The notes: a model not told the origin generated them from the sequence alone. DNA of 64,000 nucleotides from Pelagimonas sp. (GCA_025210265.1 JAOASD010000031.1:248001-312000); one strand, 5' to 3'; shown: positions 54,205 to 63,212, counted from the stretch's first letter. A program made the numbers and translations.

Positions 54205-56025
54205 TTAATCTTCCTGCCACCACCAGACATCAGGCTGAAAGCCCAGCCAGTCGCCATAGGCCGGAAGGCGCTCAGAATAGCGCAGCTCCTTGGCATGGGC
54301 GATGCGCGAACGATCCGCCGCGTCATGGATCGGGATCACATGACGCCCGGCGGTCAGCACACGATCCAGCGCGCGCACGGCGGCGATATAATCGTCGCGG
54401 CTCTCGGAGTTCAGCATCTGGGTGATCATCGCATCAATCGCCGGGTTACACACGCCCATCCAGTTGCGCGAGCCAGCGGTGTCGCGGGACTCGCAGCTCC
54501 AGTACTGGCTTTGCTCATTGCCCGGCGACAGGGACACGCCACGCCGGTAATAAGTCATGTCGAAATCAAACCCGTTTGTGCGCTCTTTATATTGGGCGCT
54601 GTCGATGCGGGTGACGGTTGCGGTGATGCCCAGGCGTTCCAGCGCCGCCTGATAGATGTCGATCATGGCCTCATTTTCCGAGGATCCGTTTTTCAGCAGG
54701 ATCTCAAAGACAAAGGGCGCGCCAGCGGCGTTTTTCAACATACCGTCCTGCACAGTCCAGCCCGCCTGTTCCATCAGGTCCAGCGCGCGGCGTAGGTTCT
54801 TGCGGTTGCGCTCGCTGCCATCAGATACGGGCAGGGCATAGCCCTCCAGCGCGCCGGGGGGCAGGTCAGCGGCAAAGGGGGTCAGGAAATCGCGGACGCG
54901 GCCCTCGGCCGGGCCGTCCTGCATTCCCAGGATCGAGTTGGAGAAATAGCTGGTGATCCGCCCCTGACGCGAGCCAGAGATGGTTTCATTGATGAACTCG
55001 AAATTGAACGCGGTGATCAGCGCCTCGCGCACGCGCCAGTCGGCAAAGATCTCCTTGCGCGAATTCATCACAAAGCCGGTGATGCCGGTGGGGCGCTGAT
55101 GCGGGATTTCCGATTTCACGATCTCGCCCGATTGCACCACGGGAAAGGCATATTGCTGTTCCCATTTCACCGGATTGGTTTCGCGGTTGGAGTTCAGCAG
55201 CCCGGCTTTGAACGCCTCGAACTGGGCGGTGCCATCTGCAAAGAACTCCATGCGGAACGTGTCGATATTGTTGGTGCCCTTGCGATAGGGAATGTCGCGG
55301 CCCCAATAATCAGGGTTGCGTTTCAGGGTGACATGGCGGCCCGCCTCGAAACTGTCGATCACATAAGGGGCCGAGCTGATCGGGATGATGTCGAGGCCCG
55401 ATTCCCCAAATTCCACGCCCTCCCACTGTGCTTTCTTCAGGATCGGACGCATCCCGATCACCAGCGCCAATTCGCGGTCCGGGGTGTTAAAGGTGAACTT
55501 GATCTTGTTCGGGCCGGTCTGTTCCATGCTGGCGACCTTGCCCCAGACCCCGTGATAGCGCGGATGGCCCTTGGTGCCGAGGGTCTCATAGCTCCACATC
55601 ACGTCCTCGACGGTGACGGTGCTGCCATCGGAGAATCGCGCCGTGTCGCGCAGGGTGAATTCGACCCATTCACGGTTCGGCCCGGTTTCAATCGATTCGG
55701 CCAGCAGCCCGTAAAGGGCAAAAGGTTCGTCCCAATTGCGGCCCATCAGGCTTTCATAGGCCACAAAGCGCAGCTGCCAGGGCACACGGCCTTTCAGGAT
55801 ATGCGGGTTCAGGCTGTCAAAGCTGCCGACCTCGCCCACCGTAAATGTTCCGCCCGTGGGCGCATCTGCATTCACATAGGGTAAAGACACAAAATCCGGT
55901 GGCAGCTGGGGGTCGCCATACATAGCTATGCCATGCTGGGGATCTGCCTGCAGCGAAGTGCTGGCAAGAATCACCGCAAGCGCACCCAGCCCGCGTTGCG
56001 CAAAACGGAAAAAATCGGCGGTCAT
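54205..56025 (-). CDS. Periplasmic peptide-binding protein (SBP_bac_5, YejA-like)
   Basis: 606 aa. Extracellular solute-binding protein family 5 used by oligopeptide ABC importers. A signal peptide (FAQRGLGALAVILASTSLQA, cleaved near residue 27) precedes the mature part. Signatures: FTVGEVGSFDSLNPHILKG near residues 60-78, FTLRDTARFSDGSTVTVEDVMWSYETL near 122-148, VREALITAFNFEFINET near 323-339 and YWSCESRDTAGSRNWMGVCNPAIDAMI near 508-534. Length and the NWMGVCNPAID ending fit YejA. No permease or ATPase genes follow. The plus-strand small RNA candidate starts 115 bp upstream of its start. Confidence 0.9.
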   Translation of the reverse strand: MTADFFRFAQRGLGALAVILASTSLQADPQHGIAMYGDPQLPPDFVSLPYVNADAPTGGTFTVGEVGSFDSLNPHILKGRVPWQLRFVAYESLMGRNWDEPFALYGLLAESIETGPNREWVEFTLRDTARFSDGSTVTVEDVMWSYETLGTKGHPRYHGVWGKVASMEQTGPNKIKFTFNTPDRELALVIGMRPILKKAQWEGVEFGESGLDIIPISSAPYVIDSFEAGRHVTLKRNPDYWGRDIPYRKGTNNIDTFRMEFFADGTAQFEAFKAGLLNSNRETNPVKWEQQYAFPVVQSGEIVKSEIPHQRPTGITGFVMNSRKEIFADWRVREALITAFNFEFINETISGSRQGRITSYFSNSILGMQDGPAEGRVRDFLTPFAADLPPGALEGYALPVSDGSERNRKNLRRALDLMEQAGWTVQDGMLKNAAGAPFVFEILLKNGSSENEAMIDIYQAALERLGITATVTRIDSAQYKERTNGFDFDMTYYRRGVSLSPGNEQSQYWSCESRDTAGSRNWMGVCNPAIDAMITQMLNSESRDDYIAAVRALDRVLTAGRHVIPIHDAADRSRIAHAKELRYSERLPAYGDWLGFQPDVWWWQED

Positions 56026-56104
56026 TTTGTAAACAATCCCTGTCTGCCCTTGTTTTATTGGCGTTCAGCCTATCGGTGGTTTTACGCATTTTCAAACTTT
56101 TAGC
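56026..56104. other. Intergenic leader of the peptide-binding protein gene
   Basis: About 80 bp, AT-richer than average, upstream (minus strand) of the solute-binding protein gene. No clear -10/-35 pair could be fixed for that gene; an AGGGA stretch on the minus strand about 12 bp before the start may serve as ribosome site. Confidence 0.35.
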
Positions 56105-56133
56105 TTGGACTCAAGCGGGCCATTGCTTATAAA
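56105..56133 (+). promoter_or_regulatory. Promoter of the candidate small RNA
   Basis: -35 TTGGAC (56105-56110) and -10 TATAAA (56128-56133) with exactly 17 bp between them. Expected start about 56140. No ORF with a ribosome site follows within 250 bp, so it appears dedicated to a short transcript. Confidence 0.7.
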
Positions 56134-56139
56134 GGGATC

Positions 56140-56214
56140 ACTGCTCGATAGGTTTCTTGCCTGTATGAAACCTGCCTCAATGACTGAACCCCAGCTTCGG
56201 CTGGGGTTTTTTTT
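56140..56214 (+). ncRNA. Candidate small regulatory RNA, about 75 nt
   Basis: Bounded by a near-consensus promoter and an intrinsic terminator. Predicted structure: first hairpin AGGTTTC (56150-56156) / GAAACCT (56167-56173) with a C-rich 10-nt loop; an unpaired CUGCCUCAAUGACUG stretch; terminator hairpin AACCCCAGC-TTCG-GCTGGGG followed by eight T. This is the layout of an Hfq-type trans-acting sRNA. It is divergent from the peptide-binding protein gene and not obviously part of a leader, since 180 bp separate the terminator from the next gene. No family name recognised. Confidence 0.65.
56187..56214 (+). terminator. Intrinsic terminator with U8 tail
   Basis: Stem CCCCAGC (56189-56195) / GCTGGGG (56200-56206) with stable TTCG tetraloop and TTTTTTTT (56207-56214). 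Very strong intrinsic terminator; defines the 3' end of the candidate sRNA. Confidence 0.92.
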
Positions 56215-56396
56215 ATGCTGTCTTCCGGTTTGTGCTGCAGTCCGGCCCGCCGCAGCCTGACGTGGCGCTTTGCAGATCGCTGATGCCGATGTCTGGGGAT
56301 CCTTTCTCTCGTCCAGGCACACAAGAAAATGGTGCCGTTGCGTCAACTCTGGTACGGTTAAAATATCGTTAAACCTTTGACCCTGGAGGCCCGGCC

Positions 56397-57599
56397 GTGC
56401 CGATCGCATATCCCCTTAGCACTTTCTTTCAGACTTCAGACAATCTTACCAAATCTGTGTCTTATGAAATCACCCTGATGGGGACCGGATTCACGTATGA
56501 CGCGACCGGCCTGGTTGGGGGCGTTGTCAATTTCGCCGAACTCGAAGTCACATCAGACCAGCGCCGCTGGCTGCCTTTGCTTGAGGTCGAACTGCGCGGA
56601 ATCAACTTTGACCTGGCAGGGCTGCCGTCGCTGACCAAAACCGTTTCGGGGCTCCTCAGCGATCTTGACGCAGCGGTTGGTTTGCCGACGCTGCCCGAAG
56701 CCGCCGATTGGCTGGAATCCCAGATGCCGGCCATTTCTGCTGTCGTGAGCGTGTCCGGCGACAAGGCGCTGAATGGGCATCACCACACAGACATCATGAT
56801 TGGCGGCCCCGAAGTGGCGGATATGCGGGGGCAGGGTGGCGATGACATCCTGGTCGGCACAGGATCAAAGATGTTCATGTATGGCGGTCACGGGAATGAT
56901 GCGCTTATTTTTGCGCCGCTGGCACCTTTGCTGGCTGCTGGTGCGCCGGTCCCGACGATGATGCCCGAACCGGGTGTGCCTGCGGTCGTGATGCCCCCTG
57001 CATCCAAAGAGGCCGGAGAGCCTGTCGCCACAGAGACACTGGTGGCTGTGGCCGAGCCGGTGCTGCCTTCGGCGGCCATGGTCGGTGGCACTGGCAATGA
57101 TTTCATGCTGGCGCTTGGTGGCCGGGCCAATATGAAAGGTGGCGCTGACAATGATATTCTGCTCAGCGCGTTGGGGGAAAATTCACACCTGCTGGGCGAA
57201 AAAGGGGATGACTTTATCGGCGTGATGGGCGGCAGGCAGTTTGTCCATGGCGGTACCGGCGAAGATACGTTCCTGTTTGTTGCTGGCAAGGGAACCCCCG
57301 GTGGGCGCATCAATGTGATGGATTTTGACGCCGATGAGGACACGCTGATGATGTTCAGCGATTATGGCGGCATGACGGCCTCTGATGCGTTTGCGTTTTT
57401 CATGTACAATGCTCAGCAGAAGGGATCGGCGGTGGTCTTTTCCTGGGGCGATCATATCATCCGGCTGCGCGATACCGATCTTGAGGATCTGACCGTCGAT
57501 CAGTTCGGGGACAGCACGTCTTTGATCAGCGATGTCGAAGCGGCGGTTGGTGGATTTTTGTCCAGTTTGCCGCTGGGTTCGGGTGACGACATCATGTGA
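56397..57599 (+). CDS. RTX-like calcium-binding protein, short
   Basis: 400 aa from GTG 56397 with GGAGG 8 bp upstream. The N-terminal 140 residues form a non-repetitive domain (ITLMGTGFTYDATGLVGGVVNFAELEV near 26-52). Two short RTX blocks follow: around residues 135-170 (GGPEVADMRGQGGDDILVGTGSKMFMYGGHGNDALI) and 225-300 (GGTGNDFMLALGG, GGADNDILLSALG, GEKGDDFIGVMGG, GGTGEDTFLF), split by a proline/alanine linker. The end resembles a peroxidase-M10-like serralysin C-terminal segment (INVMDFDADEDTLMMF). No signal peptide, so type I secretion is expected; no transporter in the window. Confidence 0.8.
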   Translation: MPIAYPLSTFFQTSDNLTKSVSYEITLMGTGFTYDATGLVGGVVNFAELEVTSDQRRWLPLLEVELRGINFDLAGLPSLTKTVSGLLSDLDAAVGLPTLPEAADWLESQMPAISAVVSVSGDKALNGHHHTDIMIGGPEVADMRGQGGDDILVGTGSKMFMYGGHGNDALIFAPLAPLLAAGAPVPTMMPEPGVPAVVMPPASKEAGEPVATETLVAVAEPVLPSAAMVGGTGNDFMLALGGRANMKGGADNDILLSALGENSHLLGEKGDDFIGVMGGRQFVHGGTGEDTFLFVAGKGTPGGRINVMDFDADEDTLMMFSDYGGMTASDAFAFFMYNAQQKGSAVVFSWGDHIIRLRDTDLEDLTVDQFGDSTSLISDVEAAVGGFLSSLPLGSGDDIM

Positions 57600-57669
57600 C
57601 ACGATACGCACTTTCAATGCTGCCCTGCGGCGCTATAGTCGCTGCAGGGCAGAAATTGGGAGACTGATC

Positions 57670-58446
57670 GTGACGACGCTGACCGGAAAGACCGCAATCA
57701 TCACAGGATCGAACTCGGGCATTGGTCTGGGCATCGCGCATGAGATGGCGCGCGCCGGGGCGGATGTGGTGATCAACTCTTTTACTGATCGTGACGAAGA
57801 CCATGCGCTGGCGGCCGAGATCGCCGCGCAGCATGGCGTGAGCGCCCGCTATATCAAGGCGGATATGTCCAAAGGTGCCGAGTGCCGCGCGCTGGTCGAA
57901 CAGGCCGGTTCTTGCGACATCTTGATCAACAATGCGGGCATCCAGCACGTATCGCCGATCGAGGATTTTCCCGAAGACAAATGGGATGCGATCATCGCTA
58001 TCAACATGAGCTCGGCCTATCACACCACCGCTGCGGCGCTGCCTTTGATGCGCGCGGCTGGCTGGGGCCGGGTGATCAATATCGCCAGCGCCCATGGGCT
58101 GACCGCTTCGCCCTATAAATCCGCCTATGTGGCGGCCAAGCATGGTGTGGTCGGCATGACCAAGGTTGTGGCGCTGGAAACCGCCGAAGAGCCGATCACC
58201 GCCAATGCGATCTGCCCCGGCTATGTGCTGACCCCGCTGGTCGAAGCGCAGATCCCCGACACGATGGCCAAATATGACATGGGCCGCGAAGAGGTGATCA
58301 AAAAGGTGATGCTGGAGCGCCAGCCCTCGCGCGAATTTGCGACCGTGGAACAGCTGGGCGGCACGGCGGTGTTCCTGGCCTCGGACGCGGCGGCGCAGAT
58401 CACTGGCACGACGATTTCTGTCGATGGTGGCTGGACCGCGCTGTGA
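57670..58446 (+). CDS. bdhA: 3-hydroxybutyrate dehydrogenase
   Basis: 258-aa short-chain dehydrogenase that oxidises (R)-3-hydroxybutyrate to acetoacetate with NAD+, linking polyhydroxybutyrate breakdown to central metabolism. Rossmann TGSNSGIGLGIA near residues 12-23, NNAGIQHVSPIEDF near 86-99, catalytic Ser in INIASAHGLTASPYKSAYVAAKHG with Tyr/Lys of YVAAK near 154-158, and the family-typical CPGYVLTPLVEAQIPD near 183-198. GTG start at 57670 preceded by GGGAGA. A patatin phospholipase follows, an arrangement seen in this family. Confidence 0.92.
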   Translation: MTTLTGKTAIITGSNSGIGLGIAHEMARAGADVVINSFTDRDEDHALAAEIAAQHGVSARYIKADMSKGAECRALVEQAGSCDILINNAGIQHVSPIEDFPEDKWDAIIAINMSSAYHTTAAALPLMRAAGWGRVINIASAHGLTASPYKSAYVAAKHGVVGMTKVVALETAEEPITANAICPGYVLTPLVEAQIPDTMAKYDMGREEVIKKVMLERQPSREFATVEQLGGTAVFLASDAAAQITGTTISVDGGWTAL

Positions 58447-58466
58447 TCGCGACGTGAGAGCGGGCA

Positions 58467-58526
58467 GGGGGCGTTGCCCCCGTCCCTGCGGGACTCCCCC
58501 AGGTGTATTTATGAAAGCAAAGAAGC
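58467..58526 (+). repeat. Dispersed intergenic motif (copy H) plus hairpin
   Basis: Hairpin GGGGGC-GTT-GCCCCC (58467-58481) and downstream CAGGTGTATTTATGAAAGCA and on (58499-58526). Between bdhA and the patatin gene; forward orientation. Confidence 0.6.
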
Positions 58527-58555
58527 AGGGGCGCGGCCCTGTGATGTGAGGGCGT

Positions 58556-59587
58556 ATGGTTCGGATCAATCTGGCATTGCAGGGTGGCGGTGCCCATGGG
58601 GCTTTTACCTGGGGTGTTCTGGACCGGCTGTTGCAGGAGCCCGATATCGAGATTGCGGCTATGTCTGGTACGTCCGCCGGGGCGCTGAACGGGGCGGCGT
58701 TAAAGGCGGGTTGGTTGAAAGGCGGGCATGAGGGGGCGCGCGAAAGTCTGGATTGGCTATGGGGCAAGATTGGCGCGCTGGATGAGGATCATGTGAGCGC
58801 CTGGATGTGGCCCTGGCTGCCGGCGCCGTCGCTTGTCAGCAAGGCTTTGGAATATTCGCCGCATTACATGTGGGGCGAGGCGCTGTCGCGGATGATGTCG
58901 CCCTATGCCTGGGGGCCGTTTTATTCAAATCCGCTGGAACCCATCGTCGAGCAGCTGGATTTTGGTCGGGTCTGCGCGTTAGACGGGCCGGAATTTGTTG
59001 TCTGTGCCACGCAGGTGCGCGAGGGCAAGATCCGGCTGTTTCGGGGCAATGAGATTTCGACCGGGGCGATCCTGGCATCGGCCTGTTTGCCGACGATGTT
59101 TCGCGCGGTTGAGTTGGTCGACCCGGAAAGCGGCGAGCCAGAGGCGTTCTGGGATGGGGGTTACACCGGCAACCCGGCGCTGTTCCCCTTCTTTGATCCC
59201 GCGCTGCCTGATGACATTCTGGTGGTCAATATCAACCCGCTGCGGCGCGATGCGTTGCCGGTGACGCCGCCGGAAATTCAGAACCGGATCAATGAGATCA
59301 GTTTCAATTCCTCGCTGCTGCGCGAATTGCGGGCGATCGATTTTGTGCAGCGTCTGCTGGCGGATGGGTCTCTGAAACCGGGCAGCATGAAGGATGTGCG
59401 CGTGCATATGGTCGCCGATGATGCGCTGATGAACCAGCTCTCTGTGGCGACCAAGACTGTGCCGGTGCCGTCTGTCCTGACCCAGCTGAAAGAGGCCGGG
59501 CATCGGGCCTGTGCCAGTTTTCTGCAGGATCACAAGGGCGATCTGGGGCAGCGCCAAACGGCAGATCTGCGCGCGATGTTTGGCTAG
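58556..59587 (+). CDS. Patatin-like phospholipase
   Basis: 343 aa. Serine/aspartate lipid acyl hydrolase. Oxyanion motif LQGGGAHGAFTWGVLD near residues 8-23, nucleophile elbow GTSAG with Ser40, and the catalytic Asp in WDGGYTGNP near residue 200. No signal peptide, so it probably acts in the cytosol or on granules; association with bdhA suggests polyhydroxybutyrate turnover (inference). Length is typical for bacterial single-domain patatins. Confidence 0.9.
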   Translation: MVRINLALQGGGAHGAFTWGVLDRLLQEPDIEIAAMSGTSAGALNGAALKAGWLKGGHEGARESLDWLWGKIGALDEDHVSAWMWPWLPAPSLVSKALEYSPHYMWGEALSRMMSPYAWGPFYSNPLEPIVEQLDFGRVCALDGPEFVVCATQVREGKIRLFRGNEISTGAILASACLPTMFRAVELVDPESGEPEAFWDGGYTGNPALFPFFDPALPDDILVVNINPLRRDALPVTPPEIQNRINEISFNSSLLRELRAIDFVQRLLADGSLKPGSMKDVRVHMVADDALMNQLSVATKTVPVPSVLTQLKEAGHRACASFLQDHKGDLGQRQTADLRAMFG

Positions 59588-59603
59588 GGGCGGTCCTGAC
59601 TGC

Positions 59604-60344
59604 TCAGGCGCGGTGCTTGGCCAGTTCTTCCACCGCTTCCTTGGCCTTTTCGCCATTGGGATAGACCAGCCCGGCCGAGATCACCAGCTTGGCCGCGTCC
59701 TCGATGCTCATGTCCAGTTCGATCACGTCTTCGCGCGGGAAGAACAGCAGAAAGCCCGAGGTCGGGTTGGGTGTGGTCGGAATGAAAACCGACAGCATCC
59801 CGCCCATATTTGTCGCCTTGTCTGCCACTTCGCCCCGCGCTTCGGTCGAGATAAATCCCACAGCCCAGATGCCTTTGCGCGGATATTCGATCAGGCAGGC
59901 CTTTTCAAAGCTGCGCTCGGACTGGGCAAAGACGGTTTCGGCGATCTGTTTGATCCCGGAATAGATCGAGCGCACAACCGGCGTGCGGTCCACCAGGCTT
60001 TCGCCAAGGCGGATCAGCGAACGGCCAATCAGACCTTTGGCGATCCAGCCCACGATCAGCGTGAACAGAAGGAAAAAGAACACGCCGACGCCGCGTACAT
60101 TGACGCGAATCCAGTCTTCGGAATTGGGATCGGTATTGCCGATGAAATGGTTGATCAGGCCTTCGGGTTGGTAGGAATCCGGCACAAAGGGCAGCACGAA
60201 CCCGTCAACCCAGCCGATCACGGTCCAGATCAGCCACACGGTCAGGCCGACCGGGGCGATCACCACGATGCCCGTCAGGAAAGAGGCGCGCAGCGAAGAC
60301 AGCGTGCCGGGGCGCTTGGGTTCCTGATCAAAGGGTGTGCTCAT
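59604..60344 (-). CDS. DUF502 family membrane protein
   Basis: 246 aa with two transmembrane helices (about 20-45 and 75-98) near the N-terminus: FLTGIVVIAPVGLTVWLIWTVIGWVDG and VGVFFFLLFTLIVGWIAKGLIG. The soluble part includes VPLVRSIYSGIKQ-like TPVVRSIYSGIKQIAETVF near 118-136, FIPTTPNPTSGFLLFFPREDVIELDMSIEDAAKLVISAG near 186-224, the DUF502 signature. Function unknown; conserved across proteobacteria and plants. Monocistronic on the minus strand upstream of a short gap to the psuKG pair. Confidence 0.88.
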   Translation of the reverse strand: MSTPFDQEPKRPGTLSSLRASFLTGIVVIAPVGLTVWLIWTVIGWVDGFVLPFVPDSYQPEGLINHFIGNTDPNSEDWIRVNVRGVGVFFFLLFTLIVGWIAKGLIGRSLIRLGESLVDRTPVVRSIYSGIKQIAETVFAQSERSFEKACLIEYPRKGIWAVGFISTEARGEVADKATNMGGMLSVFIPTTPNPTSGFLLFFPREDVIELDMSIEDAAKLVISAGLVYPNGEKAKEAVEELAKHRA

Positions 60345-60428
60345 GAAATATGTCCGCTAACCATGTTTGGACGCAAGGTAAGCTCTGCGCGCCGGGTCTA
60401 CAATGCCCCGATGCGCGCAGATCGGAGA

Positions 60429-61343
60429 TCAGGCGCGTTGGGCGCTGATTTCCACAGCAATTTGTGCTGCCAGACGGGCATTGTTCAGCACCAGCGCAAT
60501 ATTGGCGGTCAGTGACGCGCCGTCGGTCAGCTCAAAGATGCGCTGCAGCAGGTAGGGTGTGACCTGTTTGCCGGTGATGCCATGGGTGGTGGCATCGGCG
60601 GTGGCGCGGGCGATGATCGGGTCCATGATGTCGCGCGGGATTTCGTCGGCCTCGGGGATTGGGTTGGTGATCAGCTGCCCGCCGGGCAGGCCCATCTGGC
60701 TGCGCAGCAGCTGGGCGCGGGCGATTTCAGTTGCGCTGTCCAGACGCAGGGGGGCCTTGAGCCCTGCATCGCGTGACCAAAAGGCCGGCAGCGCATCCTG
60801 ACCATAGGCGATGACCGGCACGCCGAGGGTTTCCAGCACTTCCAGCGTTTTGGGAATGTCCAGGATCGCCTTAGCCCCGGCAGCCACAACCGTCACCGGG
60901 GTTTGCGCCAGTTCCTGCAGGTCGGCAGAAATGTCAAAGCTCTCTTCGGCACCTTTATGCACGCCGCCGATCCCGCCGGTGGCAAAGGTGCCGATGCCCG
61001 CCATATGCGCGGCGATCATGGTGGCCGCCACGGTGGTGGCGCCAGTGCCGCCCTGCGCCATGCAGACCGCCATATCGGCGCGGGACAGTTTGGCCGCGCC
61101 TTTGGTCTGGGCCAGAGCCTCTAGCTGGGTATCCTCCAGCCCCACATGCAGCGTGCCTTCGATCACGGCGATGGTCGCCGGGGTGGCCCCGCCTGCGCGG
61201 ATCGTGTCTTCGACCTTGCGGGCCATTTCCAGGTTCTGCGGCCAGGGCATCCCATGGGTGATGATTGTGCTTTCCAGCGCCACGACGGGGCGATTGGCGG
61301 CCAGCGCCTCGGCGACGGCGGCAGAGGGGGTGAACAGGGTCAT
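60429..61343 (-). CDS. psuG: Pseudouridine-5'-phosphate glycosidase
   Basis: 304 aa. Splits pseudouridine 5'-phosphate to uracil and ribose 5-phosphate. Signatures: VVALESTIITHGMPWPQNLEMA near residues 21-42, GATPATIAVIEGTLHVGL near 51-68, TGATTVAATMIAAHMAGIGTFATGGIGGVHKG near 105-136 with the catalytic Lys, and ILDIPKTLEVLETLGVPVIAYG near 168-189. The start ATG 61341-61343 overlaps the stop of psuK by 4 bp, so the kinase and glycosidase are translated together for salvage of pseudouridine from RNA decay. Confidence 0.94.
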   Translation of the reverse strand: MTLFTPSAAVAEALAANRPVVALESTIITHGMPWPQNLEMARKVEDTIRAGGATPATIAVIEGTLHVGLEDTQLEALAQTKGAAKLSRADMAVCMAQGGTGATTVAATMIAAHMAGIGTFATGGIGGVHKGAEESFDISADLQELAQTPVTVVAAGAKAILDIPKTLEVLETLGVPVIAYGQDALPAFWSRDAGLKAPLRLDSATEIARAQLLRSQMGLPGGQLITNPIPEADEIPRDIMDPIIARATADATTHGITGKQVTPYLLQRIFELTDGASLTANIALVLNNARLAAQIAVEISAQRA

Positions 61344-62233
61344 TTGGGGATCTCTCCTGAGACATAATCGGCGGCGGTGGCCAGCGCGAAATTCAGTGAC
61401 GGGGCGCGGCCTGCGCCATCCAGTTCGGCGGCGATATGGGCGGCCATGAATGTGTCGCCCGCGCCGGTGATCCGCGTCACCATGACCTCGGGCGGGTGTT
61501 CGGCGATCAGGCCTTCGGCAGAGGCATCGCAACAGGTCTGGCCACCATTTGTCACCAGAACACGCTTTGCGCCGCGCGCGACAAGGCGGCTGGCGGCCTG
61601 CGGGGCGCTTTCAAAGCGGGTCTGGCACAGCAGCCCCGCCTCTTCGAGATTGACATAGAGCGTGCCACGCCCGGCGCGCACAAAGGGCAGCAGGCGCTCG
61701 GCCTTACCGGGAGAGGCCGGGGCGATGCGCAGATCAGCCTGCGCAAAGATCGGGCTTTCGGCGATCTGCTGCAGCAGCGTGTCGGTCAGGTTGCCATCCA
61801 GCGCGATGGGGCCCTGATAGGGGCTCTCGGCACTGCCAAGCGCACCGTTTTCCAGCGGGTCCAGAATGCGGTCACCTGCGGCCTCAAGCGAATGGGCATC
61901 GGCGATGGCCGCAATCAGACCATTGCCGCCCTCAATCGCCATATAGCGATCCGTGGGCAGATCCTGCGAGCGATACAGGTAATCCGTGTCCAGCCCCAGC
62001 TTGGCGCAGGCGGCCAGCAGCTCTTCGCCCTCGGGATCCTGCCCAATGGCAGAAAGCAGCGCAGGGCGCAGGTCAAACCGCGCCAGCGTCATGGCGATGT
62101 TCAACGCCACGCCGCCGGGAATGCGGGTGATGCGGCCAGGCACGTCGGCACCGGCGCGCATATGGCTGGGAGTGCGGCCAATCACGTCCCACAGGACGGA
62201 GCCAATGCAAAGAATATCGGGAGCGCGTGTCAT
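61340..62233 (-). CDS. psuK: PfkB family carbohydrate kinase, probable pseudouridine kinase
   Basis: 297 aa. Ribokinase fold. GCASxD-like ILCIGSVLWDVIGRTP near residues 6-21, GGVALNIAMTLARF near 40-53, and the ITGAGDTFMAAHIAAEL catalytic motif near 258-274 (GAGD with base Asp). Context with psuG makes it the pseudouridine kinase. Start ATG 62231-62233. Upstream lies the apbE end at 62334. Confidence 0.88.
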   Translation of the reverse strand: MTRAPDILCIGSVLWDVIGRTPSHMRAGADVPGRITRIPGGVALNIAMTLARFDLRPALLSAIGQDPEGEELLAACAKLGLDTDYLYRSQDLPTDRYMAIEGGNGLIAAIADAHSLEAAGDRILDPLENGALGSAESPYQGPIALDGNLTDTLLQQIAESPIFAQADLRIAPASPGKAERLLPFVRAGRGTLYVNLEEAGLLCQTRFESAPQAASRLVARGAKRVLVTNGGQTCCDASAEGLIAEHPPEVMVTRITGAGDTFMAAHIAAELDGAGRAPSLNFALATAADYVSGEIPK

Positions 62234-62333
62234 GCGCCTCTTTTGGCGCGGTCCGGGCGCGCAAGCAAGGGGCAGGATCACGCTGCCCAAAATCATGCAC
62301 AAAACGCCCGACAATCGGGGGTTTTGGGCTGTA

Positions 62334-63212
62334 TTATCCTGAAATCATGCGCAAATTTCCGCTGCGATCTATCAGGCTCAGCCGCAAGAGACCGGCGGAT
62401 TTCTGCAAATCCTGCAGCTGCCCCAACGTCATAAAGACCGCCGCTGTCGACAGCGCGTCGGCCTGTGCGGCGCTGGGGGCCGTGATGCTGACCGTCGACC
62501 AGAGCGGCGCGCGCCCATCCGGGGCGAGGATATGATGTCGCGCCCCCAGCTGCAAAGCACCGGGGCTGGAGGTCGCCATGGCCGCGCCGGACAGGCTCTG
62601 CCCACCCAGACCGCCAAATGTTGGATCCTGCAGATCTAACCGATAAGGCCCGCCAAGCGCGCGGTGTTCGCCCATATTGATCAATGCGCGGGTAAAGCCA
62701 CGGGCGCTCAGGTGATCCGCCACAAGATCCGTCGCAAAGCCCTGCGCAATCCCGTTGAAACTGAGCGCCTGACCGGGGGCCAGTCGGATATTTTTCCCGG
62801 ATCGGATCACCCGATCCCAGCCGATTTGCGACTGCGCGGGGACTGTGTCCTGCCCGGTGGCCAGCGCCTGCCACAGCGGTTGAATCGTCGGATCAAACAG
62901 CCCGTTGGTTTGGCGATGGGCGGTATCTGCATGGTCCACAAGATCGCAAAATAACTGAGGGGTATCAGTAAGGTGTCCGGCAGTATTCAACTGATTTATC
63001 AGCGAATGATCCCGATACAGGCTGAACATATCCTCGATCTTGGCCAACAGCGCGGGGATCTCTTGCAGGGCTGTCGTGACCTCGGGTTTTGGGCCGCTCA
63101 ATTGCACGGAAACCTCGGCCCCAAGCGCGCGCCCACGCCAGGTTGCGGCCTGTGCCAGATGCGGTGCGCAGGCAAACGCTGCGGCGAGGCTTAGAAAACG
63201 ACGGCGGTTCAT
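62334..63212 (-). CDS. apbE: FAD:protein FMN transferase (ApbE)
   Basis: 292 aa. Attaches FMN to threonine of flavoproteins such as NosR, RnfG and NqrC. N-terminus MNRRRFLSLAAAFACAPHLAQA is a Tat-type signal (R-R-x-F-L), so it acts in the periplasm. Motifs: FSLYRDHSLINQLN near residues 63-76, FNGIAQGFATDLVADHL near 150-166, ALINMGEHRALG near 177 with metal-binding region DALSTAAVFMTLGQ near 250-263. It overlaps the upstream NosR-type gene by 4 bp, which identifies its likely substrate. Confidence 0.92.
   Translation of the reverse strand: MNRRRFLSLAAAFACAPHLAQAATWRGRALGAEVSVQLSGPKPEVTTALQEIPALLAKIEDMFSLYRDHSLINQLNTAGHLTDTPQLFCDLVDHADTAHRQTNGLFDPTIQPLWQALATGQDTVPAQSQIGWDRVIRSGKNIRLAPGQALSFNGIAQGFATDLVADHLSARGFTRALINMGEHRALGGPYRLDLQDPTFGGLGGQSLSGAAMATSSPGALQLGARHHILAPDGRAPLWSTVSITAPSAAQADALSTAAVFMTLGQLQDLQKSAGLLRLSLIDRSGNLRMISG

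Noticed and set aside
56140..56214. Riboswitch or leader of the downstream RTX-like gene
   Set aside because: The U8 terminator is followed by about 180 bp before the GTG start and there is no alternative pairing visible; a stand-alone sRNA explains it better, although attenuation cannot be fully excluded.
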